A stretch of DNA of 8,162 bases from NCBI GenBank assembly GCA_947178655.1, contig CAMWZB010000040.1, forward strand, positions 1 through 8,162, written 5' to 3'. The notes below the pieces were generated by a model. It was not told the DNA's origin. It made no database searches and saw only the letters and a program-made list of their open reading frames with translations. Source of the DNA: an uncultured Porphyromonadaceae bacterium. GTDB lineage: Bacteria > Bacteroidota > Bacteroidia > Bacteroidales > Muribaculaceae. Shown here in pieces: positions 1-6,044 of this stretch; position 1 is the first letter of the stretch, and each line of letters begins with the position of its first letter. The position numbers and the translations under genes were made by a program.

Positions 1-2
1 GT

Positions 3-626
3 CTGGGCGACTATGCCCGCGAAATCAAGGAGCTCGCAGCCTCCGGCACCGGCATCGGCATCGTCATAGGAGGCGGCAACATCTTCCGCGGCCTCTCAGG
101 CGCTGCCAAAGGCTTCGACCGGGTGAAAGGCGACCAGATGGGCATGCTGGCCACTGTCATCAACTCACTGGCTCTGTGCTCGGCCCTCGAGAGCATCGGT
201 GCAAAAGCCCGCGTGCTGACCTCGATAGGCATGTTCCCCATCGGCGAACCGTACAGTCCGGCACGCGCATGCGAGACCATAGCCGACGGCACGATAGCCA
301 TCATCGCCGGCGGCACGGGCAATCCGTACTTCACCACCGACACAGCCGCCGCACTCCGGGCCGTAGAAATCAAAGCCGAAGTGATGCTGAAAGGCACACG
401 CGTGGACGGCATCTACACCGCCGACCCCGAGAAGGATCCGACAGCCACGAAGTTCGAGTCGATATCGTATGACGAAATCTACAACCGAGGCCTGAAAATA
501 ATGGACCTCACCGCCACGACTCTCTGCAGAGACAACGGCATGAAAATCATCGTATTCGACATGGACACCCCCGGCAACCTGCTCAAGGTTCTCGGCGGAG
601 ACAACATCGGCACCTTAGTCTACTGA
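3..626 (+). CDS. pyrH: UMP kinase (uridylate kinase), 5'-truncated by window start
   Basis: UMP kinase makes UDP from UMP and ATP in the cytoplasm, an essential step of pyrimidine nucleotide synthesis; the bacterial enzyme is a hexamer of the amino-acid-kinase fold, activated by GTP and inhibited by UTP. The open frame begins at base 3 with no start codon in view and runs 207 codons to TGA. Against the E. coli protein (about 241 residues) roughly the first 30 residues are missing. Visible family signatures are the nucleotide-binding loop IGGGNIFRG, the UMP-side motif DQMGMLAT, the segment GTGNPYFTTDTAA, and VDGIYTADPEKDPTA, followed by MDLTA and a short C-terminus ending GTLVY. A GTG at 123 is internal and cannot be the start, because the conserved GGGN loop lies upstream of it. 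The gene sits 23 bp before frr, a pairing common in bacteria, and the two are probably co-transcribed. No frameshift is seen. Identification is firm. Confidence 0.97.
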   Translation: MGDYAREIKELAASGTGIGIVIGGGNIFRGLSGAAKGFDRVKGDQMGMLATVINSLALCSALESIGAKARVLTSIGMFPIGEPYSPARACETIADGTIAIIAGGTGNPYFTTDTAAALRAVEIKAEVMLKGTRVDGIYTADPEKDPTATKFESISYDEIYNRGLKIMDLTATTLCRDNGMKIIVFDMDTPGNLLKVLGGDNIGTLVY

Positions 627-649
627 ACCAATAAAAATACCACTTGATT

Positions 650-1210
650 ATGACAGATCCGAAAACGTATATCGACCCGGCAACCGAGAAGATGGAAATG
701 GCCGTGGCATATCTCGACGAGACCCTGTCGCGTATCCGCGCAGGCAAGGCCAACGCCAAAATCCTTGACGGCGTTCGCGTAGAGTACTACGGTTCGTTAG
801 TGCCCGTCTCGAACGTGGCCAACATCTCCGTGCCCGATGCCCGTACCATAGCCATCACCCCCTGGGAGAAGGCCATGTTCAAAGCCATCGAGAAAGCAAT
901 CATCAACTCAGAAGTGGGCATCACTCCCGAGAACAACGGCGAAGTAATCCGCCTTGCCATCCCGCCGCTGACCGAAGACCGCCGCAAGGCTCTGGTGAAG
1001 CAGTGCAAGGCCGAGGCAGAAAATGCCAAGGTGTCGGTGCGCAACGCCCGTCGCGACGCTATCGACGGCCTCAAGAAAGCCATCAAGCAGGGAATGCCCG
1101 AGGACATCGAGAAAGATGCTGAAACTCAGGTACAGAAGATTCACGACAAGTTCCTCAAACGCATCGATGAAATCTTCGCTGCCAAAGAAAAGGAAATCCT
1201 GACCGTCTGA
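650..1210 (+). CDS. frr: Ribosome recycling factor
   Basis: Ribosome recycling factor works with EF-G to split the post-termination ribosome so its subunits can be reused; it is cytosolic and essential in most bacteria. The product is 186 residues, matching the usual length of about 185. Family features are the N-terminal helix segment with [27 protein letters not shown], the domain-II region containing [19 protein letters not shown] and [14 protein letters not shown], then the [14 protein letters not shown] turn into the long C-terminal coiled helices with RNARRDAI. I chose ATG 650 because it gives the normal family length and the common [12 protein letters not shown] start; a TTG two codons upstream (644) is in frame but adds nothing. 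No Shine-Dalgarno sequence is visible; the leader is A-rich, as is common in Bacteroidota. It ends just before a strong hairpin, so it is probably the last gene of the pyrH-frr unit. Confidence 0.97.
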   Translation: MTDPKTYIDPATEKMEMAVAYLDETLSRIRAGKANAKILDGVRVEYYGSLVPVSNVANISVPDARTIAITPWEKAMFKAIEKAIINSEVGITPENNGEVIRLAIPPLTEDRRKALVKQCKAEAENAKVSVRNARRDAIDGLKKAIKQGMPEDIEKDAETQVQKIHDKFLKRIDEIFAAKEKEILTV

Positions 1211-1234
1211 TTCACGACCGGACGGCTCCGAGAC

Positions 1235-1274
1235 ACAGACTGCCTGCTGCGATTCCAAGCAGCAGGCAGTCTGT
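1235..1274 (+). terminator. Perfect 16-bp hairpin after frr (probable terminator)
   Basis: ACAGACTGCCTGCTGC (1235-1250) is perfectly complementary to 1259-1274, with an 8-nt loop GATTCCAA. It lies 24 bp after the frr stop codon and before a convergent tRNA gene, so it most likely ends the pyrH-frr transcript. The downstream side (CTATTA) is not a proper U-tract, so termination may be imperfect or the hairpin may instead protect an mRNA 3' end. Being symmetrical, it could also act on any transcript that escapes the tRNA terminator from the other side. Confidence 0.6.
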
Positions 1275-1290
1275 CTATTAGATGCCATCT

Positions 1291-1335
1291 AACAACAAAT
1301 CGGCAGACAATCCTGAATGATTATCTGCCGATTTG
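1291..1335 (-). terminator. Intrinsic terminator of the tRNA-Leu gene
   Basis: Bases 1296-1307 (CAAATCGGCAGA) pair perfectly with 1324-1335. Further in, 1309-1312 pair with 1319-1322, closing a 6-nt loop. The base pair between the two blocks (1308/1323) is A-C if transcribed on the plus strand but U-G on the minus strand, so only the minus-strand RNA forms an unbroken 17-bp stem. On that strand the stem is followed by UUGUU, a short U-rich run. Orientation and position, 4 nt past the mature tRNA 3' end, mark it as the tRNA terminator. Confidence 0.8.
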
Positions 1336-1339
1336 CACG

Positions 1340-1421
1340 TACCCGAACCCGGGATCGAACCGGGACGGATTGCTCCAACGGTGTTTGAGACCGTCGCGTC
1401 TACCAATTCCGCCATTCGGGC
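1340..1421 (-). tRNA. tRNA-Leu (anticodon CAA), no encoded CCA
   Basis: Read on the minus strand this is an 82-nt class II tRNA that decodes UUG. The parts in order are acceptor GCCCGAA, TG, D-stem GCG / loop GAATTGGTAGA / CGC, G26, anticodon stem ACGGT with loop CTCAAAC and ACCGT, a 13-nt variable arm with a GGA/TCC stem and GCAA loop, T-stem CCCGG, loop TTCGATC, CCGGG, acceptor TTCGGGT and discriminator A73. The anticodon CAA lies at 1387-1385. The long variable arm and A73 are the leucine identity features. The first acceptor pair is G1-U72, a wobble, while the other six are Watson-Crick. The genome encodes CGT rather than CCA after A73, so the tail must be added enzymatically. It stands alone, with its own promoter and terminator. 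Confidence 0.96.
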
Positions 1422-1430
1422 TTCATGGTG

Positions 1431-1461
1431 CAAAGGTAAGAATATTTCCTCAGTCTGCAAA
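1431..1461 (-). promoter_or_regulatory. Bacteroidota-type promoter of tRNA-Leu
   Basis: On the minus strand a TTTG (-33 box, bases 1461-1458) is followed after exactly 19 bp by TACCTTTG (-7 box, bases 1438-1431), matching the primary sigma factor consensus TTTG-N19-TAnnTTTG established for Bacteroides. Only 9 bp separate the -7 box from the first base of the mature tRNA, so the primary transcript should carry a 5' leader of only a few nucleotides. The flanking DNA is A/T-rich. Confidence 0.85.
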
Positions 1462-1534
1462 ATTTTTGTGCAAAGGCATCTGGACGTAAATAATAAAAAT
1501 CATTAACAATAAGGCTCGTTTGAGAAAAATGGTG

Positions 1535-1542
1535 TACCTTTG
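1535..1542 (+). promoter_or_regulatory. -7 box of the probable promoter for the rightward gene cluster
   Basis: TACCTTTG fits TAnnTTTG exactly and lies 28 bp before the ATG at 1571, which would give a 5' leader of about 20 nt. A good -33 TTTG at the expected 19-bp spacing (1512-1515 reads AGGC) is absent; the nearest TTTG (1519-1522) is only 12 bp away. The region upstream (about 1487-1512) is A/T-rich and could compensate. This is the only -7-like box I found ahead of the five rightward genes. Confidence 0.6.
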
Positions 1543-1570
1543 CAATTGTTCCCTTTCTTAAAGGTATATT

Positions 1571-2938
1571 ATGAAGAAAAAAAGCATTTTTGCAGTTGTG
1601 GCTCTTGCTCTCGGGATGACACTGTGGGCAAGCACATCGGACAATGTAATCGAAGAAGTCGCATGGATGATCGGCGACGAACCGATATATAAGTCAGAAA
1701 TCGAGCAGGCTTATCAGGAGATGCTTAGCGACCGCACGCCCATCGCCGGCGACCCTTACTGTGTGATACCAGAGCAGATTGCTATCGAGCGACTGTTCCT
1801 GCATCAGGCTGACCTTGACACTATCGAGGTACAGGAATCAATGGTGCAGATGCAGGTGGAGTCGCAGCTCAACTACCTGATTACCAACCTTGGTTCGCGA
1901 GAGAAAGTGGAACAATACTTCCGCAAGCCCATGGCGGAAATCCGCGATTACTATGCCACGAACATGCGCAACCGCTCGCGCGTGCAGCAGGTGCGCAACA
2001 ATCTGACCAAGAATCTGAAAGTGACTCCGTCGGATGTCCGCCGATACTTCGACCGGCTTCCGGCCGACAGCATACCCTTCGTGCCTCTGCAGGTGGAAGT
2101 GCAGGTGCTCACCATCAATCCCGTGATTCCGCGTCAGGAAATCGATGACGTAAAAGCCCGTCTGCGCGACTATGCTGACCGAGTGAACCGCGGCGAGAGC
2201 GATTTCTCGACCCTGGCCATCCTCTACTCGGAGGACGGTTCGAACTTGCGTGGCGGAGAGCTGGGATTCATGGGCCGAGGCCAGCTCGTGCCCGAATTCG
2301 CCGCTGTGGCATTCAACCTCAACGACCCGAAGAAGGTGTCGAAAATCGTGGAGACTGAATACGGATTCCACATCATACAGCTCATCGAGAAGCGCGGCGA
2401 CCGCATAAACGCGCGCCACATACTCCTGAAACCGAAAGTGGCCGAGAAAGACCTTCAGGACGCGCTGGTGCGCCTCGACAGTCTGCGCACGGACATCGTG
2501 GACAACAAGAAACTGTCCTTCGAGGAAGCTGTCGGATTTGTCTCTCAAGACAAGGACACGCGCATGAGCCGCGGTGTGATGGTGAATCAGCACGACGGCA
2601 CCACTCGCTTCCAGATGTCGGAACTTCCGCAGGAGATAGCCCGCGAAATCGGCAAAATGCAGCCCGGCGACATATCGAAGCCGTTCATCATGGTAGACCC
2701 GAAACGCAACCGCGAGATTGTGGCCATGGTACGGCTGTCGGACCGTATTGACGCACACACGGCCAATCTGTCAGATGACTATCAGACCATAAAGGACATG
2801 TACGAAAATGCACGCCGCCAGGAAATCGTGGACAAGTGGCTCGCAGACAAGATACGCACGACCTACGTGCGCGTGGAGGACGGATGGCGCGGCTGCGACT
2901 TCCAGCACAAAGGCTGGATAAAGACAGCCAATCAGTAA
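1571..2938 (+). CDS. Periplasmic SurA-like peptidylprolyl isomerase / chaperone with two parvulin domains
   Basis: The product is a 455-residue exported protein resembling SurA, which escorts unfolded outer-membrane proteins through the periplasm. Residues 1-20 form a signal peptide (MKKK, a hydrophobic core, ...LWA before STSDN). There is no lipobox cysteine, so it should be soluble in the periplasm. A helical SurA N-domain follows (about 25-165, starting EEVAWMIGDEPIYKSEIE). Parvulin domain 1 (about 172-275) keeps the GGELGFMGRGQLVPEF and YGFHIIQL blocks but has VQVLTI where RHIL is expected. Domain 2 (about 278-392) keeps ARHILLKP but has lost the GG-LG loop. A C-terminal helical part (about 400-430) probably completes the SurA core. 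ATG 1571 is preceded by AAAGG (1560-1564), a plausible ribosome binding site, and follows a TAnnTTTG box. It is first in the rightward cluster. The chaperone role is well supported; isomerase activity is uncertain because each domain is partly degenerate. Confidence 0.88.
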   Translation: MKKKSIFAVVALALGMTLWASTSDNVIEEVAWMIGDEPIYKSEIEQAYQEMLSDRTPIAGDPYCVIPEQIAIERLFLHQADLDTIEVQESMVQMQVESQLNYLITNLGSREKVEQYFRKPMAEIRDYYATNMRNRSRVQQVRNNLTKNLKVTPSDVRRYFDRLPADSIPFVPLQVEVQVLTINPVIPRQEIDDVKARLRDYADRVNRGESDFSTLAILYSEDGSNLRGGELGFMGRGQLVPEFAAVAFNLNDPKKVSKIVETEYGFHIIQLIEKRGDRINARHILLKPKVAEKDLQDALVRLDSLRTDIVDNKKLSFEEAVGFVSQDKDTRMSRGVMVNQHDGTTRFQMSELPQEIAREIGKMQPGDISKPFIMVDPKRNREIVAMVRLSDRIDAHTANLSDDYQTIKDMYENARRQEIVDKWLADKIRTTYVRVEDGWRGCDFQHKGWIKTANQ

Positions 2939-2970
2939 CGGGCCGAGCCCCCGCACCAATACATTGAGCC

Positions 2971-4779
2971 GTGTACGGCAAGTCAGGCATATTGACGTTC
3001 CTGCTGGCACTGCTGCTGCTCCCTGCGGCGGTGGCATACTCGTCGTCTGACCGCCGTGAGACTCCGAAAATACGGCCGAGCATACCGACAGCTGACCGAA
3101 CTGCAGGCAACCGCGTATTCCTCGACCACGCCGACCTGCTGCTGAAGCACCCGCAGGACTCGTTCATGATACTGACGGGATCGGTGGTGTTCACAAAGGG
3201 AGGGATGATCATGAAGTGCGATTCGGCGCACTACTTCTCAGAGACAGAGTCGCTCAATGCGTTCGGCAACGTGAGCATGGAACAAGGCGACACACTTTTC
3301 GTCTACGCCGACGAACTGAACTATGACGGCGAGGCCGAACTCGCCGTACTCTATGCCGACCCCGGCAAGAAAGTACGGCTCATCAACCGCGACGTACAAC
3401 TTGAAACGGACGTATTCTGCTACGACCTCCACATTGACCTTGGCTACTACGAAACCGGCGGCACTCTGACCGATCCATCGAACACGCTGACGTCCATGTA
3501 TGGAGAATATGCGCCATCGACCAAGGAGGCCAACTTCTACACCGGCGTGCACCTGAACTCGCGAAACACATCGGACACACTCGACATATGGTCGGACACG
3601 CTGTACTACAACACTGCCACCCGCATAGCCGAGCTGCACTCGCCCTCGGAGATTCTCAACGCACGCGGCACCATATACACCAGCCTCGGCATATACGACA
3701 CTGACGGCAACCGCACCACGCTCTTCGACCGCTCGACCATCGTAACAAATCAGAACCAGACCCTAACGGCCGATACCATCTACTACGACCGTGCCCGGGG
3801 CTACGGCGAAGCGTTCGGCTCGATGGTGCTGACCGACTCGGCCCACAGTGTGCAGCTGCAGGCCGACTACGGATATTATAACGAACTGACCGACAGCTCG
3901 TTCGCGACAGGACAGGCGAGGATTCTCGAGTATTCAAAACCCGACACCCTCTATCTTCACGGACGCTACATCAGTTCGACAGCTCACTACGACACCGTGC
4001 GCATAGCCGCCGATACTGTGGCAGGAACGCCTGAACGGACACGCATCGACACGACCCACGTGGCAGTGCTCTACCCCCGTGTACGGTTCTTCCGCAATGA
4101 CATGCAGGGCGTGTGCGACTCGATGCGGTTCACACAGTCGGACTCGACACTGCGCATGTACATCAACCCCGTGATATGGAATGAGGACCGTCAGGTATCG
4201 GGCAATATCATCGAGGTGCAGCTTAATGACTCGACCATAGACCGAGCCATACTGCCTGACCAGGCCTTCACGGCTCAGCTCATCGAAGGCAACCACTACA
4301 ACCAGCTCAGCGGCAAGAAGATGACCGCCTACTTCGACAACGGAGAGATGAAGCAGCTCGACATCGACGGCAACGTCGAAATCATAATGTACCCCGAGGA
4401 CAACGACTCTACCATCAGCAAGATAGTCAACGCCGAAAGCAGCTTCCTTCAGGCTCACTTCAAGGGCCGCACCACAGAGCGAATCAAGATGTGGCCTCAG
4501 ACCACCGGCTCTGTCACGCCTCTGTTCCTGGCCAAGAAAAGCCTCTACTATCTGCCGAAATTCAAGTGGCACGCAGACATGCGACCGCTATCACCCGACG
4601 ACATCTTCAGCGTGCCAGAGGCGATGGAGGAACTGATGCTCGAGAAAGGCCGCACGATAACCGTCATCAAGCGGCCGGCTCTTCCGCCGCTGCACATCAG
4701 ACCCGACGGAGTCCTCTCAGACGAAATACCGCCGTCATCGGCTCAGCCCAAACAAGACAGTAATTCATCACAACCTTAG
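2971..4779 (+). CDS. OstA/LptA-like periplasmic beta-repeat protein
   Basis: The product is a 602-residue exported protein of the OstA/LptA family, whose members form a beta 'taco' that carries lipopolysaccharide across the periplasm. Residues 1-22 look like a signal peptide ending AVA before YSS. The mature part is built of repeated strand-turn units, recognisable as motifs such as ADELNYDGE (113-121), YDLHIDLGYYETGG (151-164), SDTLYYNTATRIAEL (208-222), ADTIYYDRARGYGEA (267-281), ADYGYYNELTDSS (298-310) and KKMTAYFDNGEMKQLDI (449-465). It ends with RPLSPDDIF (538-546) and a polar, proline-containing tail (about 570-602). I chose GTG 2971 because an in-frame TGA lies two codons upstream and no later start keeps a full signal peptide. 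It lies 32 bp after the SurA-like gene. E. coli LptA is about 185 residues, so this protein is far longer and may fill more of the transport bridge. It lacks a recognisable outer-membrane barrel, so it is not LptD. Family assignment is good; direct LPS transport is inferred. Confidence 0.85.
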   Translation: MYGKSGILTFLLALLLLPAAVAYSSSDRRETPKIRPSIPTADRTAGNRVFLDHADLLLKHPQDSFMILTGSVVFTKGGMIMKCDSAHYFSETESLNAFGNVSMEQGDTLFVYADELNYDGEAELAVLYADPGKKVRLINRDVQLETDVFCYDLHIDLGYYETGGTLTDPSNTLTSMYGEYAPSTKEANFYTGVHLNSRNTSDTLDIWSDTLYYNTATRIAELHSPSEILNARGTIYTSLGIYDTDGNRTTLFDRSTIVTNQNQTLTADTIYYDRARGYGEAFGSMVLTDSAHSVQLQADYGYYNELTDSSFATGQARILEYSKPDTLYLHGRYISSTAHYDTVRIAADTVAGTPERTRIDTTHVAVLYPRVRFFRNDMQGVCDSMRFTQSDSTLRMYINPVIWNEDRQVSGNIIEVQLNDSTIDRAILPDQAFTAQLIEGNHYNQLSGKKMTAYFDNGEMKQLDIDGNVEIIMYPEDNDSTISKIVNAESSFLQAHFKGRTTERIKMWPQTTGSVTPLFLAKKSLYYLPKFKWHADMRPLSPDDIFSVPEAMEELMLEKGRTITVIKRPALPPLHIRPDGVLSDEIPPSSAQPKQDSNSSQP

Positions 4780-4826
4780 TCAATCGCTATTTGTTTCATT
4801 CCCAAGTGCAAAAAACACAAGCTGAC

Positions 4827-6014
4827 ATGACACAACACAGACAAGAACAACATCCGAAATATGATGATTTCGCCGATATAAGACCATATGACGACCACCT
4901 CTTCCACGAGAAAATATCCTCGTTGGTCCGTCAGCCCGGCTTCGAGCATGCCGTACGCTACGTGATGCCCGATGTGGACTATGAACAGTTTGTACAGAAA
5001 CTACTCACAGTCAAAAGCCAGATGGACTTCCAGCGCAAAATCATGGGTCCGTTTCTGGAACTGCTCGTCGCCCGGACCACAGACGGCCTGTCGATGAGCG
5101 GACTGGACAAAATTGACACATCGAAGGCTCATACATTCATCACCAACCACCGCGACATCGTGCTGGACGCATCGTTCCTGAATCTCTGCTTCATACGCGA
5201 ACATCTCCCGCTGACGCAGGTGGCGATAGGCAACAATCTGCTGATATTCGACTGGATAACCGATCTTGTCAAGCTCAACCGCAGCTTCATCGTCAAGCGC
5301 GACACCGGCATCCGCGAAGCCCTTGAGGCGGCACAGCATCTCTCGGCATATATCCACTATGCTATCGGGACGATGAAAGAGTCGGTATGGATAGCACAGC
5401 GCGAAGGACGCGCCAAAGACTCGAACGACCTCACCCAGGAGAGCGTGGTGAAAATGCTCTCGCTCGGAGGAAAGGGCGACAGCAAAGAGAATCTCCTTGA
5501 ACTCAACATCATGCCGGTGTCGATATCCTACGAATACGACCCGAACGACTACCTGAAAGTACGCGAATTCCTGCTCCGACGCCGCGACCCGAGCTTCAAG
5601 AAAAGCCAGCGCGACGACCTCTTCAGCATGGAGACGGGCCTGCTGCGCCACAAAGGACGGGTGCACTTCCATATCGGCACGTGCATCAACGACAAACTGG
5701 CCGGCTCGGATGCCGAAGGACGCGCACAAGTGGTGCATGAGGCCTGCTCGCTGATAGACCGCTCTATACACTGCGGATACTTCATCTATCCTTGCAACTA
5801 CATAGCACACGACGAGGAGTCGGGCACACAGACATACGCCGACAAATACACTGACGCAGACGTGAAAGCATTCGACAGCTACATCGACACCCAGCTTGCA
5901 AAAGTGGATGTGAACGGCATCACCGACGACGAACGGGCCTTCATGCGTCAGATGATGCTCACCATGTATGCCAATCCTCTCAAAAACCAGCAGTGCGCCA
6001 TGTGCGAACACTGA
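4827..6014 (+). CDS. PlsB-like glycerolipid acyltransferase (PlsC superfamily)
   Basis: The product (395 residues) appears to transfer an acyl chain to a glycerol-phosphate-type acceptor at the inner membrane face. All four acyltransferase blocks are visible: motif I NHRDIVLD (107-114), motif II GNNL (135-138) leading to SFIVKRD (153-159), motif III REGRAKDSND (192-201), and motif IV MPVSISYE (229-236). The arrangement resembles PlsB (E. coli blocks CHRSHMDY, GGNLN, FIRR, GYEH) more than the short PlsC enzymes, but the large extra domains of PlsB are missing. Motif I has five residues between H108 and D114 rather than the usual four. No clear membrane span is seen. The C-terminus is cysteine-rich, ending CAMCEH (390-395). 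I chose ATG 4827; a TTG at 4791 is in frame but gives an unconvincing extension. It lies 47 bp after the OstA-like gene. Whether it acts at sn-1, sn-2 or on another lipid cannot be told from sequence. Confidence 0.85.
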   Translation: MTQHRQEQHPKYDDFADIRPYDDHLFHEKISSLVRQPGFEHAVRYVMPDVDYEQFVQKLLTVKSQMDFQRKIMGPFLELLVARTTDGLSMSGLDKIDTSKAHTFITNHRDIVLDASFLNLCFIREHLPLTQVAIGNNLLIFDWITDLVKLNRSFIVKRDTGIREALEAAQHLSAYIHYAIGTMKESVWIAQREGRAKDSNDLTQESVVKMLSLGGKGDSKENLLELNIMPVSISYEYDPNDYLKVREFLLRRRDPSFKKSQRDDLFSMETGLLRHKGRVHFHIGTCINDKLAGSDAEGRAQVVHEACSLIDRSIHCGYFIYPCNYIAHDEESGTQTYADKYTDADVKAFDSYIDTQLAKVDVNGITDDERAFMRQMMLTMYANPLKNQQCAMCEH

Positions 6015-6044
6015 ATTCGACCATCAACCTGACTCCTCCCCGAC

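Noticed and set aside
123..626. GTG at 123 as a complete start of UMP kinase
   Set aside because: The same frame is open back to base 3 and encodes the conserved GGGN nucleotide-binding loop upstream of this GTG, so the gene is truncated by the window and does not start here.
1278..1460. Minus-strand 60-codon open frame over the tRNA (containing RMAELVDAT and SGTCKSAD)
   Set aside because: This is the well-known false ORF produced by translating a tRNA gene with its flanks; the tRNA fold is complete and explains the sequence.
1458..1468. Small palindrome CAAAA-T-TTTTG as an operator
   Set aside because: The arms are only 5 bp of A/T-rich sequence and it coincides with the tRNA -33 box; too short to call a regulator site.
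1519..1522. TTTG as the -33 box of the rightward promoter
   Set aside because: It is only 12 bp from the -7 box, against about 19 bp needed.
1838..2758. Minus-strand 306-codon open frame opposite the SurA-like gene
   Set aside because: It is antisense to conserved parvulin coding sequence, shows no family motif and has no promoter or start context.
3934..4572. Minus-strand 212-codon open frame opposite the OstA-like gene
   Set aside because: Same type of composition-driven shadow frame, with no recognisable domain.
4791..4826. TTG 4791 as the start of the acyltransferase
   Set aside because: ATG 4827 is in frame; the 12 extra residues are nondescript and TTG is a weak start. It cannot be fully excluded.
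5001..6011. Minus-strand 336-codon open frame opposite the acyltransferase
   Set aside because: It lies fully antisense to a gene with clear family motifs; it is rich in V, H and A with no recognisable domain, as expected for a mirror frame of GC-rich coding DNA.
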